Shown here one piece after another: positions 8,256 to 15,940 of a DNA stretch of 64,000 nucleotides (position 1 is the first letter of the stretch; each line of letters begins with the position of its first letter). The notes below the pieces were generated by a model. It was not told the origin of the DNA, ran no database searches, and saw only the letters and a list, made by a program, of their open reading frames with translations. The translations under genes were made by a program, and so were the position numbers. Origin of the DNA: an uncultured Duncaniella sp. (GTDB taxonomy: Bacteria; Bacteroidota; Bacteroidia; Bacteroidales; Muribaculaceae); assembly GCA_910576785.1 (NCBI GenBank), contig CAJTJG010000007.1, positions 62,001-126,000 of the forward strand, written 5' to 3'.

Positions 8256-9659
8256 ATGACATTTGTAAATTCGATGTATCGATCACTTGCTGCGGCTGTG
8301 ATCCCTGCCATGATCCTGTGTGGCTGCTCTGACAGCGACGAGCCTACCGGTGCAGGCAATGAGAGCGATGGTGGCGGCAAGTTCGTTTTCGCCACAACGA
8401 TCAACAGTTCTAAAGGAACGGCCTACGACCTTATAACGGGGGCGTCGATCGACGAGGGTGTTCTCACTACCATAGACAACGGTCTGCTTAATACCGGCGC
8501 CACGCAATGGGTGTTTCATAAGAACTATCTGTATGCTCTGACCTACAATCAGGGTAATGCCGGAACCACACGCAGCTATATACTTGGCAGTGATGGTGAG
8601 ATGAGGGCCCGCGATGTGGAGTATCGCATAAGCCGTTTCTCCTCCTACGGCACGTACAATGACGATATCATCACCATGTCGACGGGTGACGGTCCGGCCG
8701 CACTTGCTGATGCGCAGGGTTTTCTGCCGAAGACGCTTCTGATAACATATCTGAATGTGGTCAGCGAGACTTCCCGCAGCAACGACACCTCTACAGGAGC
8801 GTATTCAATGGAGAATTTTCTCGGCAACGGTGAGTATGTGACTCTGGCCGGAGCTGAGCAGAGCGGATCCAGACTGTATTGCGGTGCGGTACCGATGGGG
8901 TTGAGCCAGTATGGTGTAGCTTACGAAAACCGTAAGTGGGTGCGTCCGGGATTCGAGCATCTGGTGCATGAGGAGGCCGGAGGAAGCGGTTCGGGATCCT
9001 ATAAGGCTGGAGAGCTTGTGGGAACACAGTATCCTGACGAATGTTGGGTGGCGATCTATGACAATGAGAGCATGACGGATCCGATACTTGCCAAGACCGA
9101 CCGTATAAGCACCCCTTGCGGCCGCTACCGTTCGCAATACTATCAGACGGTATGGGCCACTGACAATGGAGATATCTATGTATTCTCGTCCAGCTATGCC
9201 AAGACTATGACTGATGCCGGGCAGAGAACGAAACTTCCTGCCGGTGTGTGCCGTATCCCAGCGGGGAGCACATCGTTTGACGACTATTATTGCAATATAG
9301 AGGCTCAGACTCCTGGTGGTGACAGATCGTTCATGCGTTGCTGGCCCGCCGGCGGTGATTGCTTCCTGATGGTCATGTATGACCGCTCGCTGACCGAGAA
9401 GAATCCCGTGGCTACGGAGCTTGCGGTTTTCGATGCCGGATCTAAGAAACTCACTTATGTGACCGGTCTGCCCGAGAATGTATCCTCGATAGGAAAAACA
9501 GTGTATGTCCAGAATGGAAACGTATACATACCCGTGAATGTGGAAAACGAGGATCCTGCCATCTATGCTATAAATACTTCATCGGCCAAGGCGGTAAAGG
9601 GTGTGACGGTCAAGGCGACGGAAATAAACGGTTTCGGCTATCTCTCACCTGCAGAATGA
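8256..9659 (+). CDS. DUF4374 surface lipoprotein, XusB-like
   Basis: A 467-residue lipoprotein. The signal peptide ends in the lipobox ILCGC (Cys24), followed by an acidic SDSDE stretch, which in Bacteroidota favours export to the cell surface. The rest is beta-rich with repeated 'NGDIYVFSSSYA' and 'NGNVYIPVNV' type strands, as expected for the beta-propeller DUF4374 family. XusB of B. thetaiotaomicron, a surface siderophore-binding lipoprotein, belongs to this family. It lies 65 nt after the receptor gene and 7 nt before the PepSY protein gene, so one operon is likely. An alternative start at 8274 (MYRSLAAAV) would give a more typical signal length. Confidence 0.8.
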   Translation: MTFVNSMYRSLAAAVIPAMILCGCSDSDEPTGAGNESDGGGKFVFATTINSSKGTAYDLITGASIDEGVLTTIDNGLLNTGATQWVFHKNYLYALTYNQGNAGTTRSYILGSDGEMRARDVEYRISRFSSYGTYNDDIITMSTGDGPAALADAQGFLPKTLLITYLNVVSETSRSNDTSTGAYSMENFLGNGEYVTLAGAEQSGSRLYCGAVPMGLSQYGVAYENRKWVRPGFEHLVHEEAGGSGSGSYKAGELVGTQYPDECWVAIYDNESMTDPILAKTDRISTPCGRYRSQYYQTVWATDNGDIYVFSSSYAKTMTDAGQRTKLPAGVCRIPAGSTSFDDYYCNIEAQTPGGDRSFMRCWPAGGDCFLMVMYDRSLTEKNPVATELAVFDAGSKKLTYVTGLPENVSSIGKTVYVQNGNVYIPVNVENEDPAIYAINTSSAKAVKGVTVKATEINGFGYLSPAE

Positions 9660-9666
9660 TATTCTT

Positions 9667-10863
9667 ATGATAAAGCTTTTCAGAAAAATCCATCTCTGGC
9701 TGTCAGTGCCTTTCGGGATCATAGTGACTCTGGTCTGTCTTTCAGGAGCAATGCTCATATTCGAGCCGGAGGTCACGCGTGCAATGAAGAGGGATGTGTA
9801 CTATGTGGCATCGTCCGATACCGCTCCGCTGCCTATGGCGGAACTTATGGAAACCGTGAAGGCCACTCTGCCGGACAGCGTTTCGATCAGTGGTGTGACC
9901 GTGTTCAAGGATGCATCGCGCACTTATCAGGTGAATCTCTCCAAGCCGCGTCGGGCATCGTTGTTCATCGATCAGTATTCGGGAGAGATAACAGGACGGT
10001 ATGAGCGTCTTGGCTTTTTCTCGGTGATGTTCAAGCTTCACCGGTGGCTGCTGGATAGTGCGAATCCTCACGGCGAGGGGCTTAAGGTGGGCAAGACGCT
10101 GGTTGGTGTCTCCACACTGGTATTTGTGATAGCCTTGATAACTGGAGTAGTGATATGGTGGCCTCATGCGCGGAAAAATCTCGGTAAGAGCCTCTCAATC
10201 TCTTTCTCAAAAGGTTGGAAGGGATTCTGGAAAGGTCTCCATGTGGCAGGAGGCATGTATGCTCTTGTGTTGGTGCTTGCTATGGCGCTGACAGGTCTCA
10301 CATGGTCGTTCGACTGGTATCGCACAGCATTTTATGCTGTATGTGGAGTGGAGCATACGCCACGTACTTTCGGTCAATCGTCAGATAGGGCAAACGGTGA
10401 AAAGAGACGTCATGGGGGTGGAAAACGTCATGACGGAAGAAACAGGCATGAGGGTGGCGACCGACGGGAAGGTGGCCGCCGTCATTCGGAATTCGGACGT
10501 TGGCAGCAGGTGTATGATGAGCTGAGGTCAAAGAATCCGGATGCACCGCAGATCACGATAAGTCCGGAAAGTGCATCGGTCACACTCGGTACATATGGCA
10601 ATGGCCGTGCCGCAGACCGATATGAGTTCAATCGCCGTTCGGGCGAGGTATCGCTGACCACCGGATATGACGACGCGAACGAGGCCGATAAACTGCGAGG
10701 CTGGATATATTCGATCCATACAGGAAGTCTTGGCGGTATGATCACCCGTATCTTGTGGCTGCTCGGCGCACTGCTCGGTGCATCACTGCCATTGACAGGT
10801 TATTATATATGGATAAAGCATCTTCTCAAAAAGAAGGAGTCGCATCCGGGGCATCGACAGTAG
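9667..10863 (+). CDS. PepSY-associated membrane protein, XusC-like (probable siderophore/iron reductase)
   Basis: A 398-residue inner-membrane protein with four predicted helices (about 9-34, 142-168, 196-220 and 358-384), periplasmic PepSY regions between helices 1 and 2 and between 3 and 4, and conserved His residues at helix ends (KIHLW, KLHRWL, GLHVAGG). PepSY_TM proteins next to siderophore receptors are thought to reduce or release iron, and XusC occupies this place in xusABC. The periplasmic region after helix 3 has an unusual His/Arg/Gly-rich tract (about 236-272, with repeated 'RHxGG' units) that could bind metal. A strong hairpin follows the stop codon. Confidence 0.82.
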   Translation: MIKLFRKIHLWLSVPFGIIVTLVCLSGAMLIFEPEVTRAMKRDVYYVASSDTAPLPMAELMETVKATLPDSVSISGVTVFKDASRTYQVNLSKPRRASLFIDQYSGEITGRYERLGFFSVMFKLHRWLLDSANPHGEGLKVGKTLVGVSTLVFVIALITGVVIWWPHARKNLGKSLSISFSKGWKGFWKGLHVAGGMYALVLVLAMALTGLTWSFDWYRTAFYAVCGVEHTPRTFGQSSDRANGEKRRHGGGKRHDGRNRHEGGDRREGGRRHSEFGRWQQVYDELRSKNPDAPQITISPESASVTLGTYGNGRAADRYEFNRRSGEVSLTTGYDDANEADKLRGWIYSIHTGSLGGMITRILWLLGALLGASLPLTGYYIWIKHLLKKKESHPGHRQ

Positions 10864-10921
10864 ATATCCGGTATTCTGACGTAAGACGCTGGAAGAATAA
10901 CGAAAATCATATGGAAGCTGA

Positions 10922-10993
10922 CTGAGTAATAATTGACAGGGGCGGTGTATCAAAATACAGAAAGATACACCGCCCCTGTCAATTATTACTCAG
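10922..10993. terminator. long perfect inverted repeat, bidirectional terminator
   Basis: Two perfect 30-nt arms (10922-10951 and 10964-10993) flank a 12-nt loop (AAAATACAGAAA). It lies between the convergent ends of the XusC-like gene and the cupin gene, so it can stop transcription from both sides. The GGCGGTGTrTCAAAATACAG section is shared with the hairpin at 34307-34371, pointing to a repeat family rather than a chance stem. Confidence 0.75.
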
Positions 10994-11002
10994 CTGCATC
11001 GG

Positions 11003-11413
11003 TCAGAGTCGATTCTCTCTTTCCGTGATTTCGGCATCGGTCATGGTGTAGCCGCCGAGCGACCCTTCCTTTGCCTGAATGCAGATATAGGTCAGAGGTT
11101 CGGCTGACGTACACTTGAGGTTGCGGTCGCTGTTTGTGGCGACCCTGATCACGGAACCTTCCGCGATATCGAACACGTCGTCGTTGACCTGGAATTTACC
11201 ATGGCCGCTGAGTATGATGTAGTTTTCCTCGTTGGCCTTATGGCTGTGGAAGAAGGGAACGGCGGCTCCTGTGGGTAATGTCCCGAAGGATATCTCGCAG
11301 GATGTGGCGCCGGTGGCGTCCTTAACGAACTGTTTTCCTTCGAAACCGTGTATGGCTCCGACTGTGGCGTGGGCAAATTTATCACCTTTGTTCAATAGTT
11401 TCACTTCATTCAT
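11003..11413 (-). CDS. cupin-domain protein
   Basis: A 136-residue single-domain protein. The metal-binding cupin motif 1 is visible as His56-x-His58 with Glu62 or Glu63 (FFHSHKANEEN) and His71 (LSGHGKF), followed by the GxxPxG-like turn of a small jelly-roll barrel. There is no signal peptide, so it is cytoplasmic. Small cupins divergent from HxlR regulators are often quinone or aldehyde stress proteins, but nothing here fixes the substrate. It is transcribed away from the HxlR-type gene and is probably regulated by it. Both ends are well defined: the hairpin 10922-10993 follows it and a good promoter precedes it. Confidence 0.8.
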   Translation of the reverse strand: MNEVKLLNKGDKFAHATVGAIHGFEGKQFVKDATGATSCEISFGTLPTGAAVPFFHSHKANEENYIILSGHGKFQVNDDVFDIAEGSVIRVATNSDRNLKCTSAEPLTYICIQAKEGSLGGYTMTDAEITERENRL

Positions 11414-11426
11414 GATCCGGTTATTT

Positions 11427-11518
11427 TTGATTGTTGCGATAAAATTTATTAACTTTGCGGCGGTAAGCCACTTTCGTTTTGATAGTGCAAAGTTAATGTC
11501 AAATCATCGTATATGCAA
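11427..11518. promoter_or_regulatory. face-to-face divergent promoters, cupin / HxlR
   Basis: Plus strand: -33 TTTTG (11427-11431), 20-bp spacer, -7 TAACTTTG (11452-11459). Minus strand: -7 TAACTTTG at 11488-11495 with a TTG 20 bp upstream (about 11516-11518). Expected starts near 11466 (+) and 11481 (-) make the two transcripts overlap by about 15 nt at their 5' ends, so the polymerases face each other. Confidence 0.6.
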
Positions 11519-11541
11519 GACGTTACGAAGATGTAAGATAC

Positions 11542-11555
11542 TTACCTTGAGGTAA
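11542..11555. promoter_or_regulatory. palindrome, candidate HxlR operator
   Basis: TTACCT-TG-AGGTAA is a perfect 6-bp dyad; one further pair outwards matches with a mismatch between. It lies 13 nt before the HxlR ATG and about 25 bp upstream of the cupin promoter's -33. HxlR-type winged-helix dimers bind such short palindromes, so autoregulation and control of the cupin gene are likely. Confidence 0.5.
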
Positions 11556-11567
11556 CTGATTTTGAAA

Positions 11568-11930
11568 ATGAAGCCATTACAGTTGGAAGAAAATTTAAAA
11601 AAATACACTTGTTTGTCGGATTGTCCGGTGAGAAATGTCATATCCCGCTTCACGGGTAAGTGGTCGATGCTCGTGCTGTGTGTGTTGGCCGAAAACGAGG
11701 CCACACGTTTCAATGCCATCGGCAAGGCTATCCCGGATATATCTCCAAAGGTGCTGACCGATACGCTCAAGCATCTTGAGGCGGACGGGTTGGTGTCGCG
11801 TAAACTGTATGCAGAGATACCTCCGCGTGTGGAGTATTCGCTGACCGAGCTTGGGAGAAGCCTTATGCCGGTGTTCGGTGAGCTTATATCGTGGGCTGTG
11901 ACGAATTTCGACAAAATAGTGCGGCGATGA
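11568..11930 (+). CDS. HxlR-family winged-helix transcriptional regulator
   Basis: A regulator of about 120 residues. It shows the family signature: an N-terminal Cys region (CLSDCPV), RFTGKWSMLVLCVL, IGKAIPDISPKVLTDTLKHLEADGLVSR (recognition helix and wing) and the PPRVEYSLTELGRSL segment. Several HxlR proteins (YodB, HypR, QorR) sense quinones, aldehydes or oxidants through the N-terminal Cys, and two Cys residues are at that place here. The open frame begins at a TTG two codons earlier; the ATG at 11568 is the more likely start. Its last codons overlap the start of the DUF5131 gene (ATGA). Confidence 0.9.
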   Translation: MKPLQLEENLKKYTCLSDCPVRNVISRFTGKWSMLVLCVLAENEATRFNAIGKAIPDISPKVLTDTLKHLEADGLVSRKLYAEIPPRVEYSLTELGRSLMPVFGELISWAVTNFDKIVRR

Positions 11931-12790
11931 TAATCTGGAATCCATGGCACGGATGCAGGAAGGTGAGTGAGGGCTGCGATCATTGCTATATGTATTATCT
12001 CGATGGCAAGCGAGGCATAGATACCTCGCGTGTGGTGCGTACAGGTAGTTTCAATCTTCCGTTGCAGCGTGACCGCCACGGCAACTACAAACTGAGATCG
12101 GGGATGCAGCTGTATGTGGGGCTATCGACAGATTTTTTCGTGGAGGAGGCTGACGAATGGAGGCCGAGAGTGTGGCAGATGATGCGCCTCAGACGGGACA
12201 TCGCCTTCCGATTGCTGACAAAGAGGGCCGGACGCATACAGAGCTGCCTACCACCCGACTGGGGGGAAGGGTATGGCAATGTGATGATCTCCGTGACCTG
12301 TGAGAATCAGCGTCGTGCCGATGAGCGTCTGCCGGTGTTGCTTGACCTGCCGGCGAGACACAAGGGTTTTATGGCGGCGCCGTTTATAGGTGCCATAGAT
12401 GCCGGAAGGTATCTGGGCAGCGGGCAGATAGAGGAGGTGATATGCGGTGGTGAGAATTATGATGGAGCCCATCCGTGTCATTATGAGTGGGTGAAGTCAC
12501 TGTCCGAGCAGTGTGAGCGTCACGACGTGACCTTCAACTTCATCGAGACCGGGACGGTGTTTGTGAAAGATAACAGAATCTACAGGATCCCGTCCAAGCA
12601 TGTCCAAAGCCGTCAGGCCCTTAAATCGGGATTGAGCCATTACAATGGCAAGCCTGTGTTTGACCTTGACACATCGGGTGATACTCTTTTCGGCGCTACG
12701 GACTACATACCGTCCTTCAGGAAGGAGTGCTCGCACTGTGGCTCGCGCATGACCTGCAACGGATGTTCGGGCTGTGGCAATTGCTCATGA
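11927..12790 (+). CDS. DUF5131 (phage Gp37/Gp68-like) protein
   Basis: A 287-residue protein that opens with the family hallmark WNPWHGCRKVSEGCDHCYM, a CxxxxxxCxxC cluster of the kind that in DUF5131 resembles the photolyase/radical-SAM-like iron-sulfur motif. The middle region has RLLTKRAGR and a TCENQ..AD..LP segment, also typical. The C-terminus is very Cys-rich (about 274-287, CSHCGSRMTCNGCSGCGNC), suggesting a second metal site. The ATG at 11927 overlaps the HxlR stop; the frame is open for 12 more codons upstream but those lie inside hxlR. Function in the family is unknown; pairing with a redox-type regulator suggests a redox or damage role (inference). Confidence 0.8.
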   Translation: MIIWNPWHGCRKVSEGCDHCYMYYLDGKRGIDTSRVVRTGSFNLPLQRDRHGNYKLRSGMQLYVGLSTDFFVEEADEWRPRVWQMMRLRRDIAFRLLTKRAGRIQSCLPPDWGEGYGNVMISVTCENQRRADERLPVLLDLPARHKGFMAAPFIGAIDAGRYLGSGQIEEVICGGENYDGAHPCHYEWVKSLSEQCERHDVTFNFIETGTVFVKDNRIYRIPSKHVQSRQALKSGLSHYNGKPVFDLDTSGDTLFGATDYIPSFRKECSHCGSRMTCNGCSGCGNCS

Positions 12791-12834
12791 ATATTTTAAT
12801 ACGCCGCCGTCTTGATCTACGCAGGAAGCCGGCG

Positions 12835-13524
12835 TCAGGAGAGCTGGGCTGTCACGTCATTCGAGTACTGTCTTCCGATCGGCAGCACCTTGCCGTTCTT
12901 CAATATGACTTCCCTTTTGTTGAAGCTCCTTACTTTGGATCGCTGTATTATGAATGAGCGGTGTATCCTTATGAAGTCCTTTTCGGGCAATTGGTTGCCT
13001 ATGTTTTTCAGTATCACACGGGATACGGTGCAGACATCGTTTTCACGGTATATCTTCACATATCCCTCCATGGCTTCTATGTAGAGTATCTCGGTGAGTG
13101 GTATGTGTACATTGTTGTATTCTTCCTTGACCAAAATGCCCTGATCGTGTTCCGGCATGTTTCCTCTGATCCTGCGCAGGGCTTTAGAGAAGGCAGTCTG
13201 GAATCGTGTGAATGCAAACGGTTTGTGGAGATAGTCGACGGCATCGAGCTCGAAACCCTCCAGAGCATATTCAAGATAGGCTGTGGTGAAAATGAAGCAT
13301 GTGTCCTCCGGTAGCTGGGAGGCTATGGTCAGGCCGTTGATATTTTCCATCTCAATGTCGAGAAATGCGATCTGAGGCTTTTCCCTCCTTATCATCTCTA
13401 TACCCAGGGCCGGATCGGAAAATACAGAAAGCTCAATTCCACCTATACGTTGACAGAATTTCTCGATGACGTCAAGGGCGAGCGGTTCGTCATCGATAGC
13501 CACGCATTTGATTTTGTTTTCCAT
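12835..13524 (-). CDS. LytTR-family response regulator (system 2)
   Basis: 229 residues. Receiver domain (about 1-120) with DDE at 11-13, phospho-acceptor Asp56 (FLDIEM) and TTAYLEYALEGF. LytTR DNA-binding domain (about 130-228) with IEAMEGYVKIY and FIRIHRSFII. It is a paralogue of the regulator at 616-1317 with the same layout. The kinase gene ends 36 nt upstream, so one transcript is likely. Possible targets are the TATTwACAC repeats in front of its own operon (14642-14671) and in front of the SusC gene at 15941. Confidence 0.93.
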   Translation of the reverse strand: MENKIKCVAIDDEPLALDVIEKFCQRIGGIELSVFSDPALGIEMIRREKPQIAFLDIEMENINGLTIASQLPEDTCFIFTTAYLEYALEGFELDAVDYLHKPFAFTRFQTAFSKALRRIRGNMPEHDQGILVKEEYNNVHIPLTEILYIEAMEGYVKIYRENDVCTVSRVILKNIGNQLPEKDFIRIHRSFIIQRSKVRSFNKREVILKNGKVLPIGRQYSNDVTAQLS

Positions 13525-13560
13525 AAGATCTTGGTTCGGAGATTGTCATTAAAACAATCT

Positions 13561-14589
13561 TTAGTTCAATTGTATGTTTAGGTTCACTCTGAACAAACCG
13601 TCATTTTCGACAGTGGCGAGGGTATGTTTTTCCGGGAATAATGACATGAGCCGCGACTTGCAATTCTCAATTCCTACGGGCATATCCTTACGAAATTCAT
13701 CGGCGTGTTTCATGATACTGTTTTCGGTCTCGAAGCTTAGAGCCCCGTCCCTTACGGTCAGATGTATCCTTATGCGGCAGTCACGGCTTGTGGATGCCCC
13801 GTATTTGAACGCGTTTTCAACAAAGGTAAGCATCAGCATCGGCGGGACCTTCATACTGTCATTGTCCACATGATATTTCCAGTCCACTACGGTGTGTCCG
13901 TTCAGGCGTATGGATTGCAGGTCGATGTAGTTCTGTATGTAGTCGATCTCGTCGCTGAGTGTCACGAGCTCTTTCTCGATGGTGACGTATGAGTATTTCA
14001 ACAGTTCGGTAAACTTGATAAAGGCATTTTCGGCCTTTTCGGAAGTTCCTATCACGAGACTATATAGCGAATTGAGAGTGTTGAACATGAAATGAGGGCT
14101 TATCTGCGCTTTGAAGAGCGCGAGTTTGGCTTTGTCACGCTGTGTCTCGATTTTCTTCTTGAGCAGTAGCTGTTCGTAGAGTTCCTTGACGAAGGAAATG
14201 GTGAGGGCATATCCCATGACGAGCGAAAACATAAGCCATATGGTCAGCGACACGCCGAAATTACGCACCTGTGTCTGATATTCGCTCAATGCCGGTGTGA
14301 CGAAATCCATGTCGGGCAACGGATATTGTGAGAGCATGTATGTCACTATCACCAGCATAACGATGACACCGGCGATATTGTAGTATTTTTTTGAAATGAG
14401 CAGTTTGGGCATATTGATCTTCATCAGCAGAAAATAGCAGGCGTAGAGGTATACGCAGACGATGAAAGAGAACAGCGGCCATTGCTGGAACCAATAGTGA
14501 GCGGGACCCAACGAGACGAGTATCGGAATAAAGACCAGACAGAAGAACAGGTCCAATATCAGAGAGGTTTTATTCTCAATCGATTTCAT
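13561..14589 (-). CDS. LytS/YehU-type sensor histidine kinase (system 2)
   Basis: A kinase of about 342 residues with four membrane segments in the first ~140 residues, a coiled coil, the phospho-acceptor motif SPHFMFNTLN (His near 166) and HATPase_c motifs (PPMLMLTFVENAFKYG, GIENCKSRL). Paralogue of the kinase at 1314-2327. The frame is open eight codons upstream of the chosen ATG, but the promoter (-33 TTG, 20 bp, TATCTTTG at 14594-14601) overlaps those codons. The ATG at 14589 is only 4 nt past the -7 box, so the transcript may begin at or very near the start codon (leaderless). Confidence 0.92.
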   Translation of the reverse strand: MKSIENKTSLILDLFFCLVFIPILVSLGPAHYWFQQWPLFSFIVCVYLYACYFLLMKINMPKLLISKKYYNIAGVIVMLVIVTYMLSQYPLPDMDFVTPALSEYQTQVRNFGVSLTIWLMFSLVMGYALTISFVKELYEQLLLKKKIETQRDKAKLALFKAQISPHFMFNTLNSLYSLVIGTSEKAENAFIKFTELLKYSYVTIEKELVTLSDEIDYIQNYIDLQSIRLNGHTVVDWKYHVDNDSMKVPPMLMLTFVENAFKYGASTSRDCRIRIHLTVRDGALSFETENSIMKHADEFRKDMPVGIENCKSRLMSLFPEKHTLATVENDGLFRVNLNIQLN

Positions 14590-14593
14590 ATTG

Positions 14594-14624
14594 CAAAGAT
14601 AGTGTTCATTCAAAATACGTGCAA
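14594..14624 (-). promoter_or_regulatory. promoter of the HK2-RR2 operon
   Basis: On the minus strand, TTG (14624-14622), a 20-bp spacer, then TATCTTTG (14601-14594), a perfect TAnnTTTG. It sits immediately before the kinase ATG, implying an almost leaderless message. Confidence 0.65.
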
Positions 14625-14641
14625 GTCCGGGTATATACGTT

Positions 14642-14671
14642 TATTTACACATTCAGGTTGTCTATTAACAC
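14642..14671. promoter_or_regulatory. tandem repeat, candidate RR2 (LytTR) operator
   Basis: TATTTACAC (14642-14650) and TATTAACAC (14663-14671) are direct repeats 21 bp apart, about 18 bp upstream of the HK2 promoter -33. The same word TATTTACAC occurs at 15869-15877 before the SusC promoter. The 307-bp gap 14590-14896 otherwise holds only a TATATTTG -7-like box (14699-14706) and the leader element at 14837-14886. Confidence 0.5.
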
Positions 14672-14836
14672 TCATTTAAAAAAATGTGGGACTTCTTATA
14701 TATTTGTATAAGTAAGAGGTTGTATAAGAAATCGAAAAAGACATCCATGCGGAAAATCTTTCCGATGATAATAAACTAATTGACAAATCAGTTATATATG
14801 AAACAAATTGAAATTAACTTATACATATCCAATCTC

Positions 14837-14886
14837 ATGAGTTTGGACTTCGGTTTTCCACATTTGTTTTTTGACAACCTCTAAAT
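14837..14886 (+). promoter_or_regulatory. leader element shared with the recombinase gene
   Basis: This 50-nt stretch before the coiled-coil lipoprotein gene is closely similar to 28370-28420 before the tyrosine recombinase. Both begin ATGAG, carry TTGGACT, GGTTTT, ACATTTGTTTTTT and end in CCTCTAAAT, 6-10 nt before the ATG. It may be a shared promoter or leader; no consensus -7 box at the usual place was found. Confidence 0.45.
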
Positions 14887-14896
14887 TTCAATAATC

Positions 14897-15760
14897 ATGA
14901 AATATCTCTTGATCATCACAACTGTATTCGCCATGTTGCTGCCCTCATGCAGCGACAAGGATCAGTCAAAGGGACAGCAGTCCCTGATGGAGGCTTCAAG
15001 ACAGGAGCTGGCGGCCGCCTTGGAGGAGCGTGATCAACTATTGGGCATCGTCAAGGAAATATCGGTCAGTATGGACCAGATCAAGCACCTTGAGAATGTC
15101 ATGACTATAAAGGGCACACAGTCGCCGGAGAATCCGGACCAACGCGCCCAATTGCTCTCTGACATGGGGGCTGTGAAGGAAGCTCTGCGCAAGCGCCGCG
15201 AGAAACTGATGGATCTTGAGAGCCGTCTTCAGGAGTCAACATTGTATACGGATGAACTGAAAAGCGCCATAGAGGCCTTGCGCAATCAGATAGATAGCCA
15301 GACCAAGGAGATTGATGGCATGAGGCGTCAGTTGCTGAAGGCAAACGAACATATCACTACCCTCAGCAATGAGGTGGATTCGCTGAACACCACGGTGGCT
15401 ATAGCCAATCAGGATCTTGATGCGGCACAGGCTGTGTCGGCACGTCTGGAGAATGAGTTGAATACCTGTTTCTATGTTGTCGCCACAAAATCGCAACTCA
15501 AGGAGCATCATATTCTGGAAACAGGATTCCTGCGCAAATCAAAGCTGCTGAAGGGCGATTTTGACAAGGGCTTTTTCAAGGTCGGCGACAAGCGCGAGCT
15601 GAACACATTGGATCTTCATTCAGGAAAGGTGAAAATATATACCAACCATCCCGAGGATTCGTATGAGATCGGTGATGGAGATAAGAATAAGATACTGAAT
15701 ATAACAGACCATGAAAAATTCTGGAGCCTGACCGACTATCTCGTGATACAGATCGATTGA
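14897..15760 (+). CDS. coiled-coil lipoprotein, unknown function
   Basis: A 287-residue lipoprotein with lipobox LLPSC (Cys18). Residues ~30-190 are strongly heptad-like and rich in Glu, Gln, Leu and Arg, so a long coiled coil is expected. The C-terminal ~90 residues form a small globular domain (begins CFYVVATKSQLKEHHILE) with a KVGDKRELNTLDLHSGKVKI segment. I do not recognise a named family with certainty; similar 'membrane-bound coiled-coil plus small domain' proteins occur in Bacteroidales envelopes. It stands alone, with its own terminator at 15787-15818. Confidence 0.7.
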   Translation: MKYLLIITTVFAMLLPSCSDKDQSKGQQSLMEASRQELAAALEERDQLLGIVKEISVSMDQIKHLENVMTIKGTQSPENPDQRAQLLSDMGAVKEALRKRREKLMDLESRLQESTLYTDELKSAIEALRNQIDSQTKEIDGMRRQLLKANEHITTLSNEVDSLNTTVAIANQDLDAAQAVSARLENELNTCFYVVATKSQLKEHHILETGFLRKSKLLKGDFDKGFFKVGDKRELNTLDLHSGKVKIYTNHPEDSYEIGDGDKNKILNITDHEKFWSLTDYLVIQID

Positions 15761-15786
15761 ATAGGGGCAGGGACCTGAGCAGAGCG

Positions 15787-15818
15787 GGGCGACAGTGATG
15801 ATGTCGCCCTGTTTTTTT
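15787..15818 (+). terminator. rho-independent terminator
   Basis: Stem GGGCGACA (15787-15794) / TGTCGCCC (15802-15809) with a 7-nt loop, followed by TG and a run of seven T. It lies 27 nt after the coiled-coil lipoprotein stop. Confidence 0.85.
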
Positions 15819-15847
15819 GTGGTCGGTAGTATCGCCGAAAAACTCTT

Positions 15848-15912
15848 GATTGTCATATTTATGTTGTCTATTTACACTTGTTTTGTAACTAATGAAAATG
15901 CCGGTAAATTTG
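15848..15912 (+). promoter_or_regulatory. promoter of SusC/SusD operon 1 with candidate LytTR site
   Basis: -33 TTTTG (15881-15885), 19-bp spacer, -7 TAAATTTG (15905-15912). Three bases upstream of the -33 is TATTTACAC (15869-15877), identical to a half-site in front of HK2, with a weaker half-site GATTGTCAT 21 bp further up (15848-15856). This suggests control of the operon by RR2. Confidence 0.6.
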
Positions 15913-15940
15913 CATCATATATATTTTGCCGATACAAGTA

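Noticed and set aside
10922..10993. Long hairpin as an insertion-sequence end or MITE
   Set aside because: No flanking target duplication and no transposase in the window; the position between convergent gene ends fits a terminator. A dispersed repeat family is kept open as a finding.
15926..15940. TTG start five codons upstream for the SusC gene
   Set aside because: An ATG at 15941 begins a normal signal peptide and fits the promoter distance better.
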